Part shown: positions 30,922-39,080 of the stretch, one piece after another
Layout: every line of letters starts with the position of its first letter
How positions within the stretch are numbered: the first letter of the stretch is position 1
NCBI RefSeq assembly: GCF_014646895.1
Contig: NZ_BMOD01000032.1
Location: forward strand, 1-45,980
Origin: Deinococcus roseus
Lineage (GTDB): Bacteria > Deinococcota > Deinococci > Deinococcales > Deinococcaceae
Length of the DNA: 45,980 nt
Direction of reading: 5' to 3'
Translations under genes and position numbers: made by a program
Notes under the pieces: model-generated
Database searches by the model: none
What the model was told of the DNA's origin: nothing
What the model saw: only the letters and a program-made list of their open reading frames with translations

Positions 30922-31302
30922 TCAACGTTCTTTGAACTGGTAGGTGCTGCTGGCAAGGATGAAATTCAGCTGTTCTCCATCTCCCAGGACCTCTTGGAGT
31001 CTAGAGAAATCTCCTTCCAACATGACAATTCCCTTTTCACCCAGCACCAATTCTTTGGTTTCTTTACGAAGCCATTGGATTCGGACCACTACAAAGTCAC
31101 CAACATCCCATCTCTGTGCAACACGGGACTTGTGGTACTTTTCGTTTCCGTCCTCAAACCATTCACTTTCGACCTGCAGCACTTGATGTAAGTGATCTTC
31201 TTTCAGGAGGTGGCCCTCAATGACTTTGACGGACAGCCAGAACCCTTTCTTGATCCCGGTCATTTGGCCGCCCACCCATAGGGCAATGGTTTTGTCTGAC
31301 AT
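30922..31302 (-). CDS. Hypothetical protein (126 aa)
   Basis: Unrecognised. Probably a single small beta-barrel-like domain: WVGGQMTGIKKGFWLSVKV, then RWDVGDFVVVRIQWLRKETK and a second strand set GIVMLEGDFSRLQEVLG. The VGDFVVVRI phrase is reminiscent of KOW/Tudor-like or ribosomal-type barrels, which is not enough to assign a role. The start is ATG 31302, or GTG 31311 three codons earlier. It directly abuts an IS110 remnant upstream, so its promoter may have been replaced. Confidence 0.6.
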   Translation of the reverse strand: MSDKTIALWVGGQMTGIKKGFWLSVKVIEGHLLKEDHLHQVLQVESEWFEDGNEKYHKSRVAQRWDVGDFVVVRIQWLRKETKELVLGEKGIVMLEGDFSRLQEVLGDGEQLNFILASSTYQFKER

Positions 31303-31314
31303 GGTGCTCACATG

Positions 31315-31496
31315 CTAACAGGTCTTCACAGTGATTCCAGGCTCCCAGATGGAATTCGATTTCATCATGGCATTGAGGATCACCAGCATTTTGCGCATGC
31401 AAGCCACAATCGCCACCTTTTTGGGTTTTCCTGCAGCCACGAGGCGTTGAAAGACCTTCTGCACCACAGGATTTCTTTGAATGTCATGCGCTCTGG
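31315..31496 (-). pseudogene. IS110-family transposase, C-terminal remnant
   Basis: Read on the minus strand the frame gives AHDIQRNPVVQKVFQRL followed by VAAGKPKKVAIVACMRKMLV and ILNAMMK, ending at TAG 31317-31315. The phrase AAGKPKKVALVACMRKLLTI is the well-known C-terminal signature of IS110-family transposases. Only the last about 60 codons remain; the RuvC-like N-terminal domain is absent, replaced by the AbrB/MazF region. Confidence 0.85.
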
Positions 31497-31525
31497 CGTT
31501 TCACACCAGAGCCAGGGAGAAGCAC

Positions 31526-31783
31526 ATGAAACACCCGGTCTTCAAAACCGAAACCAAAAAGTGGGACAACGCCATCGGCCTGGTGGTCCCCAGAACCCTC
31601 TCCCACAGCCTGCACCTCGAGGCAGGCACCCAGGTGGTACTCCAGGTGGTAGGAGACCGACTGCTGGTCAGGGTGATGGGGGCTGCTGCCATCACCCTGG
31701 ATTCGATCCTGGAAAACTGGCCGGAACATGACCGGGATGAGGAAACCAGTTGGGACACCCCACAGGGCAACGAGCTGTGGTGA
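31526..31783 (+). CDS. AbrB/MazE-type antitoxin (85 aa)
   Basis: A SpoVT-AbrB swapped-hairpin domain: KWDNAIGLVVPRTLSHSLHL then GTQVVLQVVGDRLLVRV. The pattern (K-W-x-N-x-x-G-x-x-(V/I)P) is typical of MazE antitoxins. The C-terminal tail (DSILENWPEHDRDEETSWD) is acidic and would be the toxin-wrapping arm. ATG 31526 gives the expected N-terminus; the longer frame from 31481 adds unrelated residues. Its TGA overlaps the GTG start of a decayed MazF-like frame, the standard mazEF arrangement. Confidence 0.82.
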   Translation: MKHPVFKTETKKWDNAIGLVVPRTLSHSLHLEAGTQVVLQVVGDRLLVRVMGAAAITLDSILENWPEHDRDEETSWDTPQGNELW

Positions 31784-32069
31784 AAGTCCACCTGCAACCC
31801 GGAGGCATCATCCACCTCTGCATGGACATCAACCCGATCAGGAGTCATGAGCACACGGGTTTCGTCTGTGGACAATGACTGTTCCAGCTGTGCGGCAGGG
31901 ATGGGCCTTTCTGACACCCCACAATCAAAACTTCAGGGACCTCCACGGGCATCAGCACGCACCAGGCGAGGACTGCAGCATTATTCAAGTGGACTTCATT
32001 TTCCAGCATGACAGGCCGTCACTGCCTGCGAGGTGTGCCTTGCCCGTGCATTCATCCTGCATTTGATCT
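31780..32069 (+). pseudogene. Decayed MazF-like toxin
   Basis: GTG 31780 overlaps the antitoxin stop and opens PGGIIHLCMDINPIRSHEHT, matching the MazF/PemK N-terminus (PGDIIWL...P..GHEQ.G). It meets TGA after 32 codons. A second frame (31875-32069: QGWAFLTPHNQNF and later IIQVDFIFQHDRPSL) keeps a weak resemblance to the MazF core. The toxin seems to have lost function by frameshift and stop mutations while the antitoxin frame is intact. Confidence 0.55.
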
Positions 32070-32263
32070 TTAAATTTACTTAGAGTTGCGGATCATCTGG
32101 CCGGAAGACCCCGTGCAGAAACGCGGATTTCCTCACTGGGGCGTGTTTTGGCCAGCGTCGCCTGAGTAAGCCAGTGGGATCAAAAATCCGTACAGGCTCT
32201 CTTCAAACTGAGGAGCCCCAGTGGGCTGTACCAGGAGAAAATCGAATGGAGGCCAGGTTCAAT

Positions 32264-33106
32264 TTACTCCAGCAGCCTGGGTGCGCTGCACAAACTCACA
32301 GGGCGTGAGGTACCCCAACGAGGAATGGATCCGCGCAGCGTTGAATACTGCCGGTAGGACACGCTGAGCACTTGAGCTTCCTTGACGGTACGAAAGACAT
32401 GCTGATTCAAGAACTCCTCTCTGAAACGGCTTTTGAGGCTCTCAATGAAGCCATTTTGCCAGGGTTTTCCAGGTTCGATCCTTACGGGCGTAACCCTCTT
32501 GAGGCCTAGAAACACCCCCAGGTCACGGGCCATGAACTCACTGCCATTGTCTGAGCGGAGCTTCTGGGGCAGTCCATGCTCAGCAAAAGCCTGATTTAAC
32601 ACCTGGATGACCTGCTGCGCTCGAAAACGGGTGCTGACATGGGTGGAGAGTAGCATTTTGCTGTACTCATCGGTCAACCTCAGGAACTTCAGAGCTTGCC
32701 CGCCTACCGTCTGGTCAAAGACAAAATCCAGTGCCCACACCTCGTTTACCTTGTTCGCTTTCTCAGGCAGGCTGGCTCCAGAACGGACTTTCCGGTGATG
32801 CCTGCGGGGTTTTTGCTGCAGGTGGTGAAGCTTCCACAGTCGGTGAACTGTCTTGGCATTGACCTTCAAGCCCTCTCTCGCCAGCACAGCATGGGCTTTG
32901 CGGTAGCCATATTGTGGGTGCTCCAGGGTGACTTGCCGGAGTTTCCTGACCAGTTGGCTTTGCCGCTCAACATGACATTTCTGGCGGTATCTCAGCACAC
33001 TGCGACTGGTCTGCAACAGGCTGCTGGCTTGCCGCTCACTGACCCCACCCTCCGGAAGATCTTTGGCTGCTTCTCGCTTCTGGGACGGGTTTAATACTTT
33101 TTTCGG
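32264..33106 (-). pseudogene. IS3-family transposase OrfB (C-terminal frameshift)
   Basis: A DDE integrase-core protein: YGYRKAHAVLAREGLKVNAK in the HTH part, then EVWALDFVFDQTVGG (first Asp), LRSDNGSEFMARDL (second Asp) and PWQNGFIESLKSRFREEFLN (Glu). The expected ending (YNAARIHSSLGYLTPCEFVQ-like) appears in another frame after SVSYRQ, so a frameshift near 32340 alters the last about 30 residues. The catalytic core is intact. OrfB normally needs -1 frameshifting from orfA, which is itself broken here. Confidence 0.8.
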
Positions 33107-33420
33107 ATCACTGTCTTCATGGCAGCATTTTCCATTTGCAGCTTTCCGACCATCTTCAGCAGCTTTTCGTTCTCCTTCTCCAACTCCTTGAGGCGCTTCT
33201 GGTCTGGAGTGGTGGTGCCCGTGTATTTCTGCTTCCAGCTGTAGAAGGTAGCCTGGTGGATGCTGTGCTGGCGGCACAGCTCAGCCACAGGGCTCTCACC
33301 CTTTTAGGCTTCTTGCAGGATGTCCAGGATCTGTTGTTCGGTGAAGCGCCCAGCACCGACGGGGCCGTCCCCGAGGTGCGTAGTCAGGGCAAGAAGCGGG
33401 ACTTTTTCATGTTCTCCTCC
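33091..33420 (-). pseudogene. IS3-family OrfA, broken
   Basis: The frame GRFTEQQILDILQEA-stop-KGESPVAELCRQHSIHQATF is a typical IS3 OrfA helix-turn-helix, with an in-frame TAA (minus strand, about 33302-33304) where a charged residue is expected. The start (KKSRFLP) is also out of frame with it. The leucine-rich coiled coil KELEKENEKLLKMVGKLQME remains. Confidence 0.8.
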
Positions 33421-33458
33421 TATGGTGAAGGCCGAACACTCGATTTTCTACTGGACCA

Positions 33459-33891
33459 CTTTTTCGGGGGTATACCACTCCTGTTTCACTGATAAACGCA
33501 GTAAACCCATGAGATCTGTGACTTGTAGTTCGGTCAGGCTGCCTGAGGAAACCCAAAACGGATGGCATGCTGTTCCAGAAATTGTTGCAGCAGGCTTTCT
33601 TGCCGGGGTGACCTCCGGGGTCTCTGCCATGCGGCTTTGCTTTGGTCCTTCCCGTGGTGTCATGGACCTGTTGAGGAGTGATACAGATGCTGCAGCCCTG
33701 TGTGGCAAGTGCCATCACAGGTTTCTCCTTGAGCAAATGCAACGGTCAGGCAACTTGAAGCACAACAGGCGTGCTGCTTGCTGAAACATCTTTCTGATGT
33801 TGCAGCACCTCTGATTTATCCTGAGAACAACTGGATTGCGGTGGAGGGTTAAACCTTGCTGCTGATCAAGAAAGATTGCAAAGGAACAGCG
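33459..33891. other. Remnant of a minus-strand gene next to IS3; TPR gene leader
   Basis: On the minus strand two overlapping frames look protein-like: SPRQESLLQQFLEQHAIRFG, then after a frame change LTELQVTDLMGLLRLSVKQE and WYTPEKVV, which ends at the IS3 border. This may be an older gene, frameshifted and then cut by the IS. The right part contains the leader of the TPR protein. Confidence 0.3.
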
Positions 33892-35535
33892 ATGAATCCC
33901 ATTGATCAAGAGATCTTGAACCTCCGAAGCAAAGCACAGGGCATGTCTGCGGAATACATTCCAGAATGCGACCTGCAATTGTGCTTTCTCATGCATGAAG
34001 TGGCTCTGGGACAGTCCCTGTATGCCACACTGGAGCGCCCGACTTCAGGCGATGAGCGCTGGATGGGGATGTGCTGTCTGGCACTTGCGGACCGGGAAAG
34101 GGCCCTTGAGCATGCCCTGAGGGCACTGGCAATGGGAGAGGCAAGGGCCAGCATTGACCTGGTGCGCCTGTACCTCCTGATTGGCAAACCCGAACAGATG
34201 CAGGCGGAAATGGCAATGGTGCAGGTGGAACAACTGGACCGTCTGAACAGGGCCATCTGGCACCGGAATGTTTCGGTGGTGCATGCCCTGCACAACAACA
34301 TCCATGATGCTGTTCTGGAAGCGGAGAAAGCCTGGAGGGTGATCCAGACGGCTCCTGAGTTTAATTTTTACGCACCAGAAGTGCTGGTGACCTGCAGTGG
34401 ATTGCTCGCCACCTCGGGAAGGGTCGAACAGGCGCTGTATTATTTGGGCCGGGCGGACGAGATTTGTCAGACCCCCTACCTGTGGCACATCAAAATGACC
34501 CGCATTGTGCTGGCTCTGGATCACATGGTGCTTCAGGGGGTGATCGAGGATGCGCAACTGGTGATTCAAAACACCACCAACACCAAGATTCTGGTGGTGT
34601 CCCACATGTCCATTGCCCGCACCCATCTGTGCCTGGGTCGTCTGGCTGAAGCCCAGCCGTATTTTGAACAGGCGCTGCTGTTTGCTCAGAAAGCCGTGAT
34701 GCACGACTTCATCCACATGAACCAGGAGTACCTGTTCCTGGTTTTTCAAAGGCTTGGCCTGCATCACAAAGCCAGACGGATGTTCAAACGAATGCAACTA
34801 CACATCGGTGCAGATTTGCATGGCAGTTTTGTGGATGTGCACCGGAGTTACATGGATGATCGCTTCACCCAGGAAGAGGCCACAGCCCTGGTGGATCAAG
34901 CCCTGAACTTCGTGCGGGAGTACGGAGACGACCTGGAAATCATGCGGGTCCTGATGTACCGTTGCAGGATGCTTTTGCGTCACTCCCCTGCGAACTTCAG
35001 CAATGGAGTCGATGATCTTGCCACATTCATCACCGAACAGGACTGTGCCCACAAATGCTTTGAAGACTGGGTGTTCTTGCCGGAGGTCCGCAAAGACCTG
35101 GACACCCGGTATCCGGGCCTCATTCCCACACTCGATGAAAACCAGGTGCAGGTTCTGACCCTCGAGCAGGAGCGCATTTTGTTCAATGGAGAGGACGTGC
35201 GGTTGCCCCTGAGCAAGGCGATGGAAGTGGTGGTGTACTTGTTGCTGCATGGCAAAGTTTCCTTGCAGAACATCATCAGCCATGTGTTCCAGGACCTTGA
35301 GCCACAGAAGGCACGGAATTACTTTCACCAGATCAAACACCAGCTTTCCGAAAATGTGGGGCTGTTTCAGATTGTTTATGACAAAAACACCCGCCTTTAC
35401 AGCATCGAGTCGGGTCACCCCATCATGCTCGACATCAAGCAACTGCTGGAAAGCCAGCAGAAGACCGATCAGGTGTTTTTGCCGTCCAGTGGCAGCGATT
35501 GGGTGCTGGAAATGAATGCCCGCCTTCAAAATTGA
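33892..35535 (+). CDS. TPR-repeat protein with C-terminal winged-helix DNA-binding domain (547 aa)
   Basis: Residues 1-430 are helical TPR-like repeats, with recurring motifs such as RERALEHALRALAMGEARAS, ALYYLGRADEICQTPYLWHI and LAEAQPYFEQALLFAQKAVM. From about 435 an OmpR/BTAD-type wing-helix domain follows (EDVRLPLSKAMEVVVYLLLH, then PQKARNYFHQIKHQLSENVG). TPR plus winged-helix proteins are common regulators in Deinococcus and in SARP-like families. I chose ATG 33892 after AAGGA; a TTG 12 codons upstream is also open. The C-terminal location of the DNA-binding domain is the reverse of actinobacterial SARPs. The signal it senses is unknown. It lies next to the four-gene helicase-nuclease operon, convergent with it. 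Confidence 0.82.
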   Translation: MNPIDQEILNLRSKAQGMSAEYIPECDLQLCFLMHEVALGQSLYATLERPTSGDERWMGMCCLALADRERALEHALRALAMGEARASIDLVRLYLLIGKPEQMQAEMAMVQVEQLDRLNRAIWHRNVSVVHALHNNIHDAVLEAEKAWRVIQTAPEFNFYAPEVLVTCSGLLATSGRVEQALYYLGRADEICQTPYLWHIKMTRIVLALDHMVLQGVIEDAQLVIQNTTNTKILVVSHMSIARTHLCLGRLAEAQPYFEQALLFAQKAVMHDFIHMNQEYLFLVFQRLGLHHKARRMFKRMQLHIGADLHGSFVDVHRSYMDDRFTQEEATALVDQALNFVREYGDDLEIMRVLMYRCRMLLRHSPANFSNGVDDLATFITEQDCAHKCFEDWVFLPEVRKDLDTRYPGLIPTLDENQVQVLTLEQERILFNGEDVRLPLSKAMEVVVYLLLHGKVSLQNIISHVFQDLEPQKARNYFHQIKHQLSENVGLFQIVYDKNTRLYSIESGHPIMLDIKQLLESQQKTDQVFLPSSGSDWVLEMNARLQN

Positions 35536-35849
35536 CTGGACAAAACCATGTCCACCCAGGCGTTTCTTCAATGATGGCCTGGTGTGTTGTCCCTGGCCCC
35601 CTCTATTCCATGGGGATGGTGGGGTCAGCCGGCTCCAGGTGATCGGGCACCAGACACCTGTGGCGAAGGGCTGGAGACCGTCCATCCATGAAGCTCAGTA
35701 AAGTCCAGCTCTGAAGATTTAAGGGGTCAGGTCTTCGGGGATGAGGCAGTCGGTCAGCGCTGTTTTGTGGTCCGCCGGTTCATTTGAATGGTGTCTGCTT
35801 GAGGGTCAATCTGGATTCGGCAAGCGGTTTTTCATCAGTTCTTTTCCCG
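35536..35849. other. Convergent intergenic region
   Basis: No gene is seen between the stops of the TPR regulator and the AddA-like gene. Short GC-rich inverted segments near 35595-35640 may serve as terminators, but none has a clear T-run. Confidence 0.4.
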
Positions 35850-38800
35850 CTATGACACTTCTGAATCGCTGTCCAGGGTCACAGCGTCCGTGCAGTGGGT
35901 CACGTGCGGACAGAAACGACAATTGAAGAGGCTCGGACTCGCTTCCAGTTTCCCTGAGCGCAGGTTGGAAAGCATCAGGTCAATGTGTTGCAGGCCCTGT
36001 TGCAGATCCCTTGCTTCAAACGTGTGCAGGGTGTTGTGCCGGAGGTACACCAGACTGGCCTTCGGGATCTTCAGGTGGTGGCTGTACAGGGCCATCTGGG
36101 GCAGGTGGTGGAAAGGTTCCATGAACGAGTCGGTCTTGTAGTCGATGATCCAGTCGTCAGTGAAAGCGTCCACCACCCCCTCGAAGGTCATGTCCCCGTA
36201 GGTGATGCTGTAAGCCTGTTCCCGGGTGAAGCTGAGCCCCTTGAGGGTCTCAAATTCCTCGTCTTGCAAGCTGGAGACCAGGCGGAACACTTCATGGATC
36301 ACTGCGGGGTGCTCTCCGGTGAAGTGCTGCTGCAACTTCTCCAGGGTGATCCAGCCGTTTTCCAGGGCGGTGTGCACCAGTCCACCGATGTTTTTGCCCC
36401 TCAGGATGCGTGGGCCTTCACTTCTGGTTTTCCACTGCAAATTCACCCCGGAAATGCCCTGCAGGTGCTGGTATTCAAAGGACCTGGGGCATTTGAGGTA
36501 CACCCCCACCGAGGTGACTGGCAGGCTTTCAGGAAGCAGGAAAGGAAGGGGACCACTGGCCGTTTCTGTGGCTCCACCGGACCAGACCTGCAGGGGGGCA
36601 ATGGGGTCCAGGGAAGGAATCTGGTGGGCTTCGCAACTGTACACCTCATGGTCGGTGCCGGACAGGGCCTTCATCAGCTGAAAATACGGCCATTCCTGTT
36701 TTCTGGTCAGGGGCATCCCCAGAATCAGCAGGTCTGCCGCCCGGGTGAAAGCCACATATTTCACCCGGATCTCTTCCAGGATGCTGCGGCGCACCCGCTC
36801 TTCATGCAACTTCACATACTTTTCTGGAAGGTCCAGGGTGTCATCCGGGTGCCGGAGGGCCACCCCCAGGTCACTGTCGATCAGCACGTCGTCTTTGAAG
36901 TTGGGGCCGGTGTGCAGGCTGTCCAGCAGGATCACAATGGGAAATTCCAGCCCTTTGGATTTGTGGATGGTCATGAAGCGCACGGCGTTCAGGGAGGGTG
37001 GAAGGGCTTCAGACACCTCAATTCCTGCTTCAGCCATGCTTTTCAGGCGCTCTGTGGCGCTGAACACGTCGGTGTGGCCCTGCCGGTAAAGGTCCCGCAG
37101 AACCTCTTTGAAACGGGAGACATTGAGCAGCCTTCTTTCGGCTTCAGGCAGGCAGGAGAGCACCAGGGGATAACGGGTTTTTTCGTGCAGCACCTCCAGC
37201 ACTTCCACCGGGCTTCCGTCTTTGCGCTCGGAGAGCACCTCTTGCAGCACCGTGACGATGTGCCGGAATGCCGGGTCTGCTTGCAGGGAGTGCCACAGGC
37301 TTTCTTGCATGCTGCGGGAGAGGGTGTAAAGTTCCGGGTCACTGAGCATGAAACAGGGACCCCGCAGCACCGCAGCCAGGGACAGGTCATCAAAGGGATT
37401 GGCGAGAAATTGCAGGAAGGTGATCTGGTCTTGCACCTCCGGACGGTCAAAGAGGCCCATGCCGGATTCCACCACGTGAGGAATGCCCGCTTTCTTGAAG
37501 GACTTCAGGTAGGTGTCCAGGCTGGTTTTGGCCCGGTACAGCACGGCAATGTCTTCGTACCTGACCGGCCGGTGGGTTTGCTGTGTGCGGTCAAAAACCT
37601 GCATCTGGCTGCGGATCAGGTCCTGAATCCTGAGGACCATCAGCCGTCCTTCTGCGTCCCGGAGGTTCCCGATGCGTTCCCCGGCGAGCACGTGCACCTC
37701 CACACTGGCCTGAGTGTCCTGCGGTTTCTGGGTCCGGGCGGCTTTAAGTGGCCTCATGGGAACGCTGCTCTGGTGGGTCTGGTCTGAGAACAGCACCTTG
37801 AAGACCTGGTTCACCACCTCCACCAGTTGATGGTGGGTGCGGAAACTGGTGTCGAGGTCCACCACGCTTCCCACGCTGCGGGTTTTCTCGGAGAGGCGCT
37901 GGATCAGGCCCACATCCGATCCCCTGAAGCCGTAAATCGACTGTTTTTCGTCGCCCACCACGGTGTACAGGATGAGGTCCCCCAGCAGGCTTCCCAGGAT
38001 GGCCCACTGGGCTGGACTGGTGTCCTGGAACTCGTCGATCAGCATGACCTTCCAGCGGTCCTGGTAGTAGCGCTGCACATGGGGGTGGAGTGTGGCCTGG
38101 CGGGCGTGGTACTCGAGGTCTGCAAAGCCCATCACGTTGTCCCGCACCGACAGGGCATAGCGTTTTTTCAGGGTCAGGCGGTAAGCGGTTTTCAGCTGGT
38201 ACAGGGCCTGGTGGTGCCACTGTTCCTCCGGGCGGAGTCTGGCCCCTTCAAAGGTGTCTTTCAGCCAGGCCACCGTGTCCTGCACCAGCACTTTGCCGCT
38301 CCCGGTCCAGTTGGGGGATTTCCCCGAGTTTTTGGAGTAAGGCAGGTTGAAGAACCGTTCACTGAAACCCACCGCGTCCTGCTCCCCCAGCCCTTCCAGC
38401 AGCAGGCTGTACATCGGGTATAGGGGATCTGTGAGGTCCTTGCAGCTGGCCGACCTCAGCAATTCCAGTCGGCCCAGTCGGTATTCCAGGTGGGTTTCCC
38501 ACAGGTCCTGAAGCCGTTTCACATGCAGCTTTTCAATTTCTTCCGGGGTGACGGTCTCCACCTTGCCCAGGGCAAGCTCTGCGGTCAGGGGGTCGCCCAG
38601 CAGGAGGCGCAGGGCCTGGGAAAGCAGGGAGTAAGGCAGATCCCGGTGAATGGCCCTGGGCAGCACCGTGAGGATTTCCGGGAACACCTCATCCAGCCAG
38701 GCCTGAAACGCACCCTCTTCCAGCACCTGCATGTTGAAACTGGCGTCGCTTTCCAGCGGGTGCTCCCGGGCAATCCGGCCACACAGGCTGTGAATGGTGG

Positions 38801-39080
38801 AGATCTGCGCTTCCGGAAAATCGTCAAGCACCTCCCCCCAGTACCCTTCGTTCTCGGGGAGTTTTCTTTCCAGGTAGGTTTCCACCCGGCTGCGCAGTTC
38901 ACTGGCCGCAGCTTCGGTGAAAGTCACCGCGCACAGTTCACGGGGTTTGAGTCCCTGCTCAAGCAGGTGAATGATGCGCTCGGCGAGCACGTGGGTCTTG
39001 CCAGAGCCGGCCCCGGCCTGAATCACCACGTTGCCGGGCGCAGTGACAGCCATGCGCTGTCTGGGGGTGAGGTTGGTCAT
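35850..39080 (-). CDS. AddA-like UvrD/Rep helicase with Fe-S PD-(D/E)XK nuclease
   Basis: A 1076-aa SF1A helicase-nuclease. Motifs in order: Walker A VIQAGAGSGKTHVLAER (about 15-30), Ia TFTEAAASELRSRV, Walker B LIDEFQDTSPAQW (about 345), III VVGDEKQSIYGFRGSD, V TIHKSKGLEFPIVIL (about 705) and VI VKYVAFTRAADLL. The C-terminal nuclease core has Asp971 (GVVDAF) and Asp980-Tyr-Lys982. Cys864 and Cys1054-x2-Cys1057-x5-Cys1063 bracket it like an Fe-S nuclease, a feature that AddB, not AddA, normally carries. ATG 39080 overlaps the AddB stop by 4 bp. AddAB resects double-strand ends, but the four-gene context suggests a dedicated anti-invader role. Confidence 0.88.
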   Translation of the reverse strand: MTNLTPRQRMAVTAPGNVVIQAGAGSGKTHVLAERIIHLLEQGLKPRELCAVTFTEAAASELRSRVETYLERKLPENEGYWGEVLDDFPEAQISTIHSLCGRIAREHPLESDASFNMQVLEEGAFQAWLDEVFPEILTVLPRAIHRDLPYSLLSQALRLLLGDPLTAELALGKVETVTPEEIEKLHVKRLQDLWETHLEYRLGRLELLRSASCKDLTDPLYPMYSLLLEGLGEQDAVGFSERFFNLPYSKNSGKSPNWTGSGKVLVQDTVAWLKDTFEGARLRPEEQWHHQALYQLKTAYRLTLKKRYALSVRDNVMGFADLEYHARQATLHPHVQRYYQDRWKVMLIDEFQDTSPAQWAILGSLLGDLILYTVVGDEKQSIYGFRGSDVGLIQRLSEKTRSVGSVVDLDTSFRTHHQLVEVVNQVFKVLFSDQTHQSSVPMRPLKAARTQKPQDTQASVEVHVLAGERIGNLRDAEGRLMVLRIQDLIRSQMQVFDRTQQTHRPVRYEDIAVLYRAKTSLDTYLKSFKKAGIPHVVESGMGLFDRPEVQDQITFLQFLANPFDDLSLAAVLRGPCFMLSDPELYTLSRSMQESLWHSLQADPAFRHIVTVLQEVLSERKDGSPVEVLEVLHEKTRYPLVLSCLPEAERRLLNVSRFKEVLRDLYRQGHTDVFSATERLKSMAEAGIEVSEALPPSLNAVRFMTIHKSKGLEFPIVILLDSLHTGPNFKDDVLIDSDLGVALRHPDDTLDLPEKYVKLHEERVRRSILEEIRVKYVAFTRAADLLILGMPLTRKQEWPYFQLMKALSGTDHEVYSCEAHQIPSLDPIAPLQVWSGGATETASGPLPFLLPESLPVTSVGVYLKCPRSFEYQHLQGISGVNLQWKTRSEGPRILRGKNIGGLVHTALENGWITLEKLQQHFTGEHPAVIHEVFRLVSSLQDEEFETLKGLSFTREQAYSITYGDMTFEGVVDAFTDDWIIDYKTDSFMEPFHHLPQMALYSHHLKIPKASLVYLRHNTLHTFEARDLQQGLQHIDLMLSNLRSGKLEASPSLFNCRFCPHVTHCTDAVTLDSDSEVS

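Larger units (their letters stand above)
32227..33458 (-). mobile_element. IS3-family insertion sequence (degenerate)
   Basis: Imperfect about 22-bp terminal inverted repeats: TGTACCAGGAGAAAATCGA at 32227 and, on the other strand, TGGTCCAGTAGAAAATCGA ending at 33458. They flank orfA and orfB of an IS3/IS150-like element, about 1232 bp in all. No matching 3-bp target duplication (GGC against CTT) was found. Both frames carry lesions, so the copy is probably inactive. Confidence 0.8.

Noticed and set aside
30714..30956. Small gene on either strand (73 or 78 codons)
   Set aside because: Both strands look equally plausible and neither has a clear ribosome-binding site, so neither is called.
32227..33458. 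3-bp target duplication for the IS3 element
   Set aside because: The flanking triplets (GGC and CTT) do not match, so none is claimed.
35985..37787. 600-codon open frame on the plus strand
   Set aside because: Antisense to the AddA-like gene, without domains; a GC-driven shadow.
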